Of a stretch of 8,374 nucleotides of DNA, positions 1 to 5,911 are shown piece after piece (within the stretch, counting starts at the first letter, position 1; each line of letters opens with the position of its first letter). The notes below the pieces were generated by a model. That model saw only the letters and a list, made by a program, of their open reading frames with translations. It was not told the DNA's origin and made no database searches. Made by a program: the position numbers and the translations under genes. Source of the DNA: an uncultured bacterium (lineage in GTDB: Bacteria; Bacillota_I; Bacilli_A; RF39; UBA660); assembly GCA_905215145.1 (NCBI GenBank), contig CAJMOW010000051.1:1-8374 (forward strand). The letters run 5' to 3'.

Positions 1-94
1 TTAATATTGTGGATACTGGTAACAATAAAATTAATACATATATTATTATATAGTTAATTTTGTTTATTATTTTATCTATCTTATCAAAATTCAT
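1..94 (-). CDS. Start of a probable membrane protein (partial, runs off the left edge)
   Basis: Only the first 31 codons are inside the window. The ATG at 94-92 is preceded, six bases away, by an AGGTG ribosome binding site, and an extended -10 box lies just upstream at 119-111. The peptide starts with a short charged amphipathic stretch (MNFDKIDKIINKIN) and then turns strongly hydrophobic (YIIIYVLILLLPVSTIL), as expected for a first transmembrane helix. This resembles the start of polytopic proteins such as O-antigen ligase or polymerase family members, but too little is visible to name it. The orientation agrees with the other minus-strand genes here. A plus-strand reading of the same bases is discussed among the rejected items. 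Confidence 0.6.
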   Translation of the reverse strand, partial: MNFDKIDKIINKINYIIIYVLILLLPVSTIL

Positions 95-110
95 ATAATT
101 CACCTAGTAT

Positions 111-119
111 ATTATAACA
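111..119 (-). promoter_or_regulatory. Extended -10 promoter box for the left-edge gene
   Basis: On the minus strand the sequence reads TGTTATAAT, a perfect TATAAT with an upstream TGn extension. No good -35 is seen at 17 bases (TAGTTT). The predicted start of transcription falls at about 104, directly at the ribosome binding site, so the leader would be only about ten bases long. That is unusual and lowers confidence. Confidence 0.4.
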
Positions 120-126
120 TTTAAGT

Positions 127-169
127 AAAAAAAAAACTATTAATTAATAATGTTCTTATTAACAAATAG
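127..169 (-). terminator. Strong intrinsic terminator after the pseudopilin gene
   Basis: The arms 156-169 and 137-150 can pair over 14 positions with one G-U pair and one mismatch, around a five-base loop. On the minus strand the stem is followed directly by ten T residues (136-127). It lies 19 bases past the stop codon of the 122-residue pseudopilin and separates that gene from the left-edge gene. Confidence 0.8.
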
Positions 170-187
170 CTTTCTTAGTTATAAATA

Positions 188-556
188 TTATTTAGTGGCT
201 GGGGGTGCTTTTCCGTCAACATAATTATATGTTTTAGTACGACTACCAACTGTACAACCTGTTAATTTAACTTTGTCAGCTGTTGAATCATTTGATGCAC
301 ATTTAACTTCATCACCATTATAATCTGCTGTTGTAATAGTAGTAGTTTTAATATCAGCACCTGCTACACCATTTACTTTATTTACATAGTATTTAGTTTC
401 GATTGCTTTTGCATAAGCTTCTACTGAACGAGCATCTGCACCTTCTTGAGCTTGATTAATAACATTTATAACTATTGGAGTTGCGATTAAAGCAATGATT
501 GCTAAAATTACGATTACTGCTAATAATTCAACTAATGTAAAACCCTTTTTATTCAT
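188..556 (-). CDS. Type IV pilin-like / pseudopilin protein, prepilin class III signal
   Basis: This 122-residue protein has a textbook prepilin N-terminus: a short basic leader (MNKKG), a cleavage site between G5 and F6, glutamate at mature position +5 (E10), and a hydrophobic helix to about residue 34. Prepilin peptidase would cut after the glycine and methylate the phenylalanine; the helix then anchors the subunit and packs it into a filament. The soluble part is small, rich in Thr, Ala and Lys, with two cysteines (C86 and C101) that could form a disulfide loop. Size and helix resemble ComGC-type pseudopilins and minor pilins of Gram-positive bacteria. No pilus ATPase, inner-membrane platform protein or prepilin peptidase is present here, so the assembly machinery must be elsewhere. 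The start has a good ribosome binding site (AAGGTGGTGAT) and a private promoter, and the gene ends at a strong terminator, so it is probably monocistronic. Confidence 0.85.
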   Translation of the reverse strand: MNKKGFTLVELLAVIVILAIIALIATPIVINVINQAQEGADARSVEAYAKAIETKYYVNKVNGVAGADIKTTTITTADYNGDEVKCASNDSTADKVKLTGCTVGSRTKTYNYVDGKAPPATK

Positions 557-584
557 TTTATCACCACCTTACTCTACCATGATA

Positions 585-614
585 ATATTAGCATATTTTG
601 TCATATTTAGTCAA
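585..614 (-). promoter_or_regulatory. Sigma-A-type promoter of the pseudopilin gene
   Basis: On the minus strand a -35 TTGACT (614-609) is followed after 18 bases by TAATAT (590-585), which has a TGn extension directly upstream. The leader to the ATG at 556 is about 20-25 bases and includes the ribosome binding site. This implies the pseudopilin can be made independently of the larger pilin-like gene upstream. Confidence 0.55.
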
Positions 615-695
615 TACTAATATTGATGAGTTGAAATAAACCTTTACATTTTTATTATAAACAAACGATTTTTTTATATACCATATTTTTTTATT

Positions 696-2237
696 TTAAG
701 GTGCTAAAACAATACGAAAAGTAGTAGGGGCATTTCTTACCCCAGTTGTTCTAACAAAAGTAATTATACCATTTGTATTTTTGTTACTATAACATCCTCC
801 TCTATGAATCCAAGGATATGATGTAGTTGGATAAGTTCCACTATCATTGAACCATAAAGTTATTGCTCCAGATGATGCATTGTATTTAGAAATTGTCATT
901 TCCTTCATTGCGTCCCCCAAATAACTATTAGTGTATTTATACCAAGTGTCATCATTTAATTCTGTTTCATTTGGAGTATATAAATCATAATATCTTTCAT
1001 TTGGAAATGCAACTCCAGTCGTAAGACCCGTTAACCCAGATGTATCATTACTACAAGTAGGACATCCAAAAGTCCCGTTAAAACCACTATTTATAATTGA
1101 ATTTGTACCACTAATTGCATTACCATCTGCATCTTTTACAACAGACATCATGTATTCATTATTTCCACCACTCATGTCATATATTCCACTTATATTTCCA
1201 TTAGTGGAAGATTTATTATTTTTACCATTCCATGCATAACCTGCAGCACAACTACTTTGATTACTGCTTACACTTGCTGATGTTGAACTGGCGCTGCAAC
1301 CTGTTATAGTTGATCCATATTCCCATTGTCCTGTAAATTTAGCAGTTTCTGTTAAATAACCTGTATTTACATTGTTTGGATATATTTCTTCACAAGAACT
1401 ACTTGTACAATTACCATATACTGAATAAGTTAAATAAGCTACTGCTCCCCATTCTGTATTTTTCATCATATGTGAGTTTAAATTCTTATTAGTATTTATA
1501 CCTAATTCATAAAATTGGCTTACATTTTTATTAGATAAACTTCTTACATTAGGTTTTATTATTATATTTGATCCTTGTGTAGCTTGTGAATAATTAGCAT
1601 TTTTAGTTAAAAATGTACTACTATTTGTATAAGAATCTTCATTATAACTTGTTTCAAATTTTCCTACCCATATTCCATTTGAATTAAAAGAAATAAAAGC
1701 CGGATGTGTTAACCATTCTCCATTATTAGAACCAGTAGATCTGACTTCTTTTTTATTTTCAAAAACAATATTTATAGGTTGTTCTGCTCCTTCAGATAAT
1801 TCACTATTTACATTCCATAATTTATATCTATATCTCGGAATCCATACATAATATTGTTTAATTTCTTCTTCTTTAATTGTATCTCCTGCATTATAAATAT
1901 CATCACCAAATAAAATAACTGCATTTGCCCATATTTTATTTTCATAACTATACCACATTTTTGTTGTATCTGCTTTTTTTACAGTTCCATCGTTATCTAT
2001 TGTAACTGGTACTAATCCTTTGTATAACTCTGGATATGCACCATTTAAAAGTGTTTCTTTATATAATTTTGCATCTTCTTCTGTCCCATTAATACTATTT
2101 ATTATTCCTGTTTTTTGTTTATCTAATATAACTTTTCTTGTACTTAACATTAAAAGAATTAAAAGCATTAACATTAAAAATAAAATTACCATAGAATAAA
2201 TAATTGTTGAGATTGCAAAACCTTTATTATTTTTCAT
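696..2237 (-). CDS. Pilin-like N-terminus fused to a large FGE-sulfatase/C-type-lectin-like domain
   Basis: This 513-residue protein starts with a class III-like signal (MKNNKG, then FAISTIIYSMV) and a hydrophobic helix to about residue 32. The usual glutamate at mature position +5 is threonine (T11). The remainder looks extracellular: rich in Asn, Ser, Thr, Gly and Tyr, with seven cysteines (277, 282, 314, 330, 392, 395, 482). Hallmarks of the formylglycine-generating-enzyme-like C-type lectin fold appear in order: YVWIPRYRYKLW (about 130-141), WGAVAYLTYSVYG (263-275), GIYDMSGGNNEYM (351-363, compare the family's YDMSGNVWEW), WIHRGGCY (476-483) and a C-terminal RNAPTTFRIVLAP (501-513, compare GFR-type ends). 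It is probably a displayed binding or adhesion protein rather than an enzyme; no ligand can be named. ATG 2237 has an AGGTGA ribosome binding site eight bases upstream and its own promoter. The fold assignment is by motif resemblance only. Confidence 0.75.
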   Translation of the reverse strand: MKNNKGFAISTIIYSMVILFLMLMLLILLMLSTRKVILDKQKTGIINSINGTEEDAKLYKETLLNGAYPELYKGLVPVTIDNDGTVKKADTTKMWYSYENKIWANAVILFGDDIYNAGDTIKEEEIKQYYVWIPRYRYKLWNVNSELSEGAEQPINIVFENKKEVRSTGSNNGEWLTHPAFISFNSNGIWVGKFETSYNEDSYTNSSTFLTKNANYSQATQGSNIIIKPNVRSLSNKNVSQFYELGINTNKNLNSHMMKNTEWGAVAYLTYSVYGNCTSSSCEEIYPNNVNTGYLTETAKFTGQWEYGSTITGCSASSTSASVSSNQSSCAAGYAWNGKNNKSSTNGNISGIYDMSGGNNEYMMSVVKDADGNAISGTNSIINSGFNGTFGCPTCSNDTSGLTGLTTGVAFPNERYYDLYTPNETELNDDTWYKYTNSYLGDAMKEMTISKYNASSGAITLWFNDSGTYPTTSYPWIHRGGCYSNKNTNGIITFVRTTGVRNAPTTFRIVLAP

Positions 2238-2265
2238 GACAAAGTCACCTTCTTATTCTATTTAA

Positions 2266-2294
2266 ATTATATAAAAACTTTCTAAATAAATCAA
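2266..2294 (-). promoter_or_regulatory. Sigma-A-type promoter of the pilin-lectin fusion gene
   Basis: On the minus strand TTGATT (2294-2289) and a perfect TATAAT (2271-2266) are separated by exactly 17 bases. The predicted leader is about 22 bases and contains the AGGTGA ribosome binding site at 2250-2245. The promoter starts just past the hairpin that would end transcription arriving from ysxE, so the gene appears to be an independent unit. Confidence 0.7.
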
Positions 2295-2298
2295 GCAT

Positions 2299-2326
2299 AA
2301 CAAAAACAAGATTTTCATCTTGTTTT
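2299..2326 (-). terminator. Intrinsic terminator, probably ending the spoVID-ysxE transcript
   Basis: The arms 2326-2317 and 2312-2303 form a perfect 10-bp stem. On the minus strand the loop is GAAA, a GNRA-type tetraloop, and the stem runs into TTTTTGTT. It lies about 210 bases past the ysxE stop and directly before the promoter of the pilin-lectin gene. The stem is symmetric and could also pair in plus-strand RNA, but there it has only a short T tract. Confidence 0.7.
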
Positions 2327-2337
2327 AAACTATAATC

Positions 2338-2345
2338 CATACAAA
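2338..2345 (+). promoter_or_regulatory. Possible sporulation (sigma-E-like) -10 box for the small membrane protein
   Basis: The bases CATACAAA resemble the -10 element of the Bacillus mother-cell factor sigma-E (about CATACAHT). A partial -35-like TCATCTT lies at 2315-2321, 16 bases upstream, slightly wider than usual. The distance to the ribosome binding site (2372) gives a plausible leader of about 20 bases. A single short match in AT-rich DNA is weak evidence. Confidence 0.3.
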
Positions 2346-2382
2346 TGTGATTAAAATACATATATTATATTAGGTGATTTAC

Positions 2383-2559
2383 ATGCGAAATAATTGGTGG
2401 TGTGGTAAAGGAAAATGGTATATTTGTTCTTTTGTATGTGTTGTTATAATCTTTTATCAATTTATATTAACAATATTTATACTTACTAGATTTAATTTAT
2501 TTTTAATATTTTTCTTTATTTTATTATTATTCTTTTCATTTTTTAGAATTTTTTGGTGA
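2383..2559 (+). CDS. Small hydrophobic membrane protein, unknown function
   Basis: The 58-residue product starts MRNNWWCGKGKWYICSF and then forms one long or two short membrane segments made mostly of Phe, Ile and Leu, ending in RIFW. The ATG at 2383 is chosen over a GTG nine bases upstream because AGGTGAT (2372-2378) stands at ideal distance from it; nearly the same signal (TTAGGTGATT then ACATG) precedes the deacetylase-like gene at 8064. It is the only supported gene in the gap between ysxE and the pilin-lectin gene and converges on ysxE, overlapping its 3' end by 24 nt. The possible sigma-E-like box upstream suggests sporulation-time expression, but this is inference. Low-complexity hydrophobic frames arise easily in AT-rich DNA, so the case rests on the ribosome binding site. 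Confidence 0.5.
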   Translation: MRNNWWCGKGKWYICSFVCVVIIFYQFILTIFILTRFNLFLIFFFILLLFFSFFRIFW

Positions 2560-3420
2560 AACTAATATTTCAGTTTTATATAAAGAATTTATTACCTTAC
2601 TAACTTCTAATGTATTTTCATATTCTGTTTTATTAAGCTCTATTTTATCAGGCAATACTATTAAAATAAATAAAAGTTTTTTTTCATGTGGTAAAAGTGG
2701 ATATTTACTTTCATATCTATTTAATATTTCTGAAAAGTCAAAATCTAGACAATGTTTTTTATATAATTTATAAAGATCAAATATAGGTAACCCTATTTTA
2801 GATTTATTCCAACTTATTAAATATGGATTTTCGTTTTCTATAAAGTGTTCTAATTTTAAATTATTGTGTAAAACAACTAAACGTTGTTTTTTTATTTCTT
2901 TTGCATCATCATACCAACTATCAAGTTCTTCTTTAGCATAAGTAAGCGAAGCAAGTAATTTCGAAATATTTGAAGCAATTAAATATTCACTAGGACTCAT
3001 ATATACTTTTGTTTCTATTAATGTTATTAAATCTATATAATAACTATATAAATAATTTATATTATTATCTATATCTTCATATATTTGTTTATAATCATCT
3101 TCTGTTACTTCTTTATAATGAGTTGTTTTGTAATGTAGTAGACTTACTAAATTAATCATATCAAGTATTTTTTGTTCTTTTGGTATATCTATGTCTTCTA
3201 TATATTCTGTTATTAAATATTTATCATTTTGATTATTTAATATTTTTGGGTAGTAATTAAAACTTCTTGTTTTTAAATAATTATATATATCTATATTGTG
3301 ATAATTTTCTTTTAAAACAAATTTTCCATCTCGTGTATCAACAAAATAAACATTATTGTTTTTTTCATATCTAGTTGCTACTAAAGAGTTTTTTTTAAGT
3401 ATTTCATCTATCTTATACAT
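2536..3420 (-). CDS. ysxE: YsxE/CotS-family spore coat-associated protein, kinase-like but apparently inactive
   Basis: This 294-residue protein sits directly after a SpoVID-like gene, as ysxE follows spoVID in Bacillus. It has the layout of the CotS/aminoglycoside-phosphotransferase-like group: an N-terminal lobe with a possible nucleotide-binding lysine (FVLKENY, K37), a hinge-like LITEYIEDIDIP (69-80), and a C-terminal lobe. The catalytic loop, usually HGDLHxxN, reads LHNNLKLEHFI (184-194), with no aspartate at the catalytic position. The metal-binding segment, usually IDW/IDF, reads ISWNKSKIGLPIFDLY (202-217), with serine for the first aspartate. It is therefore probably a pseudokinase acting as a structural coat component. 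The start overlaps the end of spoVID by 8 nt and lacks a strong ribosome binding site, which suggests translational coupling. The family call depends on synteny together with the motif pattern. Confidence 0.7.
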   Translation of the reverse strand: MYKIDEILKKNSLVATRYEKNNNVYFVDTRDGKFVLKENYHNIDIYNYLKTRSFNYYPKILNNQNDKYLITEYIEDIDIPKEQKILDMINLVSLLHYKTTHYKEVTEDDYKQIYEDIDNNINYLYSYYIDLITLIETKVYMSPSEYLIASNISKLLASLTYAKEELDSWYDDAKEIKKQRLVVLHNNLKLEHFIENENPYLISWNKSKIGLPIFDLYKLYKKHCLDFDFSEILNRYESKYPLLPHEKKLLFILIVLPDKIELNKTEYENTLEVSKVINSLYKTEILVSPKNSKK

Positions 3421-4090
3421 TTGATGGGATTATTAATTTATCACCTATTTTTAATTCTTTTAAGTCATTATATTCTTGTAATTTTTCTTTATCAATAGAA
3501 TACTTATTTATTATTGAATCTACAGTATCTCCTTCTCTTACAATATAAACACTATAACTTGAATATATTTCTTCTGTATTTACTTCTTTAAATAATGTTT
3601 CATCTTCAATACATCTTTCTTCTTTTACAGGTTCTTCTTTCATAGTATCTTTTTCCATTTCTATATTTTCCTCTTTTTTATTTTCTATTTTTTTATCATT
3701 AATATCTGTTCTTTCTATTTTTACTTCTTTTAGATCATTTTCTTTTCTTACTTCTTCAATTATAGGAATTTCTTCCATTTTATCTATTGTTACTTCTATA
3801 TTTACATTTAATGTATTATTATTTATTATTTCATAGTAAAAATCACTTACTTCTACTGTTGATTTATTTAAATTATATTTTTCATCTATATTTATTTCTA
3901 CAGGAATGTCATAATTAAATGGTTCTGTATTAATACTTGAATCATTCATTTTATACTCTCCACTAACCACGAAATTTCCAAGTACTATATTATTATCAAA
4001 TTTCAAATTATCCTCTAATGAAATACTTGTTATTTCTGATAAATTTGTTTTAAATAAAATATTTTTCTTAAAAGGTATTACTTTTTTCAT
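3413..4090 (-). CDS. spoVID: SpoVID-like spore coat morphogenesis protein with C-terminal LysM domain
   Basis: The 225-residue product has three parts. Residues about 5-103 form a beta-rich domain like the SpoVID N-terminus, including ISLEDNLKFDNN, the segment NFVVSGEY and the strand-rich VEVSDFYYEI. Residues 105-175 are a charged Glu/Lys linker, probably disordered. Residues 180-223 are a LysM domain (YIVREGDTVDSIINKYSI, then LKIGDKLIIP). In Bacillus SpoVID is needed for the coat to encase the forespore and its LysM end contacts the spore surface or lipid II; the same role is inferred here. At 225 residues it is far shorter than the roughly 575-residue Bacillus protein, the loss falling in the linker. 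ATG 4090 has a perfect AGGAGG six bases upstream. Together with the following ysxE it strongly implies a spore-forming organism. A generic LysM protein is the alternative. Confidence 0.75.
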   Translation of the reverse strand: MKKVIPFKKNILFKTNLSEITSISLEDNLKFDNNIVLGNFVVSGEYKMNDSSINTEPFNYDIPVEINIDEKYNLNKSTVEVSDFYYEIINNNTLNVNIEVTIDKMEEIPIIEEVRKENDLKEVKIERTDINDKKIENKKEENIEMEKDTMKEEPVKEERCIEDETLFKEVNTEEIYSSYSVYIVREGDTVDSIINKYSIDKEKLQEYNDLKELKIGDKLIIPSNV

Positions 4091-4115
4091 ATTTTTCCTC
4101 CTAATTGATTATATT

Positions 4116-4144
4116 AAAAAAAAAACTAATTATTCTTAGTTTTT
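4116..4144 (-). terminator. Hairpin with T-run overlapping the stop of the 248-residue gene
   Basis: The arms 4144-4137 and 4129-4122 pair perfectly over eight bases around a seven-base loop and run into a T tract on the minus strand (4125-4116). The stem contains the stop codon. It is all A/T except for one G-C pair, so it may be leaky. No convincing promoter follows before spoVID: the TATAAT at 4113-4108 would start transcription on the ribosome binding site. Partial read-through into spoVID is likely. Confidence 0.45.
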
Positions 4145-4872
4145 ATTTTTGAAGTACCTTTTTCTAAATCAATATTTTTTATTTTTTCCAGTTTTTTCAT
4201 TAAATACATAGTTTTTTTTAAAATTAAATTAGCATCTTGTTTATTTAATTTAAATTCAAAATAATTTTCACATACATATAAATTTGTATTCATTACATAT
4301 AGCAAATTAATAAAAAAGCAATCATCATCAAGTATATCACTATTTTCTTCTATTATAGCATTTATACATATTAAAAATCTGTTACTCAAACAAAGTCTAA
4401 GAACATTAGGTGATTTTTCTTCTGAAAGTATTTTTATAACTGTATTATCAATTGCTATTAGTTCAAGTATTTCAACCGTACTAAAAATTAATTTAATTTT
4501 ATAATTACTTTCAAATTCATATGAAAATCTTTTTTTACATTCATTTGTAAAAAAATCTAGTTTTTTTTCTTCAGTAATTTCTATTGTATTTAATTTAGAA
4601 ATTATTTCATTACATAGGTTATATACTTCTTCTTTTTCTAATTTACTTTTAAATTCTATATCATTTCTAATATATGAAGTTAATAAATACATTTTTTCTC
4701 TTATTTTTGAATCTATAAAACCACTATTATATTCTTTTGATATAAATAAATTTAAATCATTTGTTACATATTTAACATTTTTTGTAGTAATTGTTTTTAA
4801 GTTTTCATATTCAGCTTCATCTATAAAAGCAGATTGATAAAATTTATATGTAGTATATTCCACTATTTCCAC
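4126..4872 (-). CDS. Hypothetical protein between lon and spoVID
   Basis: I do not recognise this 248-residue protein. It is predicted to be soluble and largely helical, rich in Lys, Glu, Ile, Leu and Asn, with no signal peptide, no clear membrane span and no known catalytic motif. Cysteines are scattered (for example in LYVCENYFEF) and do not form a metal-site pattern. The usable starts are GTG codons: 4872, inside the end of lon, or GTG 4863-4861, which shares one base with the lon stop (TAGTG). The second fits translational coupling better, because a GAAG-type binding site lies at suitable distance; it would shorten the protein by three residues. Its position between lon and the coat genes hints at a sporulation or envelope role, but only by context. 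Confidence 0.7.
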   Translation of the reverse strand: MEIVEYTTYKFYQSAFIDEAEYENLKTITTKNVKYVTNDLNLFISKEYNSGFIDSKIREKMYLLTSYIRNDIEFKSKLEKEEVYNLCNEIISKLNTIEITEEKKLDFFTNECKKRFSYEFESNYKIKLIFSTVEILELIAIDNTVIKILSEEKSPNVLRLCLSNRFLICINAIIEENSDILDDDCFFINLLYVMNTNLYVCENYFEFKLNKQDANLILKKTMYLMKKLEKIKNIDLEKGTSKIKTKNN

Positions 4873-5888
4873 ACTTCTTTCGATACTTCTTCATAGTTTT
4901 TAACAGTCACAAATTTTATTTTTTCTTTGATTTCTTTAGGGATTTCATCTAAATCTGATTCATTATCATATGGTATTATTATTTTTTCTATATTATTTCT
5001 ATATGCACCTATGCATTTTTCTTTTAAACCACCTATTTTTAAAACTTCTCCTCTAAGTGTTATCTCACCTGTAAAGGCAAGTTTACTTGACACCAATTTG
5101 TCTGTAAATGCACTAATAAGTGCGGTTGTTAAAGCTATTCCAGCACTTGGTCCATCTTTTGGAATTGCACCTTCTGGTACATGAATATGAATATCATTTT
5201 GTGCCAATTTGTCATAATTTATATCAAATTTTTTTGCATTTGATTTTATATAATCTAAAGCTATAAGCGCACTTTCTTTCATTACATTTCCTAATGACCC
5301 AGTTAATTTAAGTTCACCATTTCCTTTAAAGTACGTAACTTCTATTGGAAGCACATCTCCACCATAATTAGTATATGCAAGTCCATTTACAACACCCACT
5401 TTGGAATCATTATTAATGTTTGAAACGTGATACTTTTCTTTTCCTAAATATTGTTCTAAATTATCTAGTGTTATATTTAATTCATTAACCTTTATATTAT
5501 TAACAACTATTGATGTTACTATTTTTCTAATTACTGTATCTATTTGACGAGTTAATTCTCTAACACCAGCTTCTTTTGTATAATTTCTTATTATTTTTAA
5601 AATAACTTCATCCGAAAAATTAATTAATTCTTTTGCTAATCCATGTTCTTTTAATGATTTTTTTATTATATGTTTTTTACATATATCTAATTTTTCATAT
5701 TCAGTATATCCATTTATATTTATTATTTCTAACCTATCACGTAATTCTTCTGGAATGTTTTCTAAATAATTTGCTGTTAATATAAACATAACTTTTGATA
5801 AATCAAATTCTTCTTCTATATAGTTATCACTAAAAGTCTTATTTTGTTCTGGATCTAATACTTCTAATAAAGCACTTGCTGGATCTCC
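4863..5888 (-). CDS. lon: Lon protease, C-terminal part (end of AAA+ domain and Ser-Lys protease domain), separated from its N-terminal part
   Basis: From GGA at 5888 this frame encodes 341 residues continuing Lon: GDPASALLEVLDPEQNK, then sensor-1 (TANYLENIP), the arginine-finger region (RDRLEI), sensor-2 (GVRELTR) and the complete P domain. Counting from ATG 5789, the catalytic serine is S215 in PKDGPSAGIAL and the catalytic lysine is K258 in the GGLKEK segment, 43 residues apart as in E. coli Lon (S679, K722). No ATG, GTG or TTG lies in frame between GGA 5888 and ATG 5789, and the codon before GGA is TAG. A separately started product would therefore begin at 5789, lose the first 33 residues, and have only a weak ribosome binding site. 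All catalytic residues are intact and codon usage is normal, so the break is recent, an assembly error, or bypassed. The end overlaps the next gene. Confidence 0.85.
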   Translation of the reverse strand, partial: GDPASALLEVLDPEQNKTFSDNYIEEEFDLSKVMFILTANYLENIPEELRDRLEIININGYTEYEKLDICKKHIIKKSLKEHGLAKELINFSDEVILKIIRNYTKEAGVRELTRQIDTVIRKIVTSIVVNNIKVNELNITLDNLEQYLGKEKYHVSNINNDSKVGVVNGLAYTNYGGDVLPIEVTYFKGNGELKLTGSLGNVMKESALIALDYIKSNAKKFDINYDKLAQNDIHIHVPEGAIPKDGPSAGIALTTALISAFTDKLVSSKLAFTGEITLRGEVLKIGGLKEKCIGAYRNNIEKIIIPYDNESDLDEIPKEIKEKIKFVTVKNYEEVSKEVWK

Positions 5889-5911
5889 CTATACTATACA
5901 ACTATCATGGG
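5889..5911 (-). other. Extra 23-nt segment breaking the lon frame
   Basis: The minus strand reads through lon to codon GGA (5914-5912, Gly431), then 23 bases not matching Lon, then GGA GAT CCA, which resumes the protein exactly. The segment adds the codons for PMIVV and a TAG stop (5896-5894). Removing 23 bases gives KMTKEVGGDPAS, the same spacing as E. coli KMSSDMRGDPAS. GGA flanks the segment on both sides, and GGACCC can pair with GGG plus TCC across it with a three-base bulge. No second copy was found in the window. Confidence 0.75.

Noticed and set aside
3..98. A plus-strand tail reading IVDTGNNKINTYIII, then TAG, then a hydrophobic stretch, resembling a sortase sorting signal with an in-frame stop.
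   Set aside because: The same bases on the minus strand begin with ATG, have an AGGTG ribosome binding site and an extended -10 box, and encode a plausible membrane N-terminus. The plus-strand reading needs a stop inside the signal and is probably a shadow.
4108..4113. TATAAT on the minus strand before spoVID.
   Set aside because: Transcription would begin on the ribosome binding site and no -35 is seen; probably a chance match in AT-rich DNA.
4927..5184. Plus-strand open frame of 85 codons.
   Set aside because: It lies opposite the conserved Lon protease domain and has no ribosome binding site; antisense shadow.
5789..5886. Lon C-terminal part as an independently translated gene.
   Set aside because: No ATG, GTG or TTG in frame before 5789 and no good ribosome binding site there; the frame continues Lon seamlessly from 5888.
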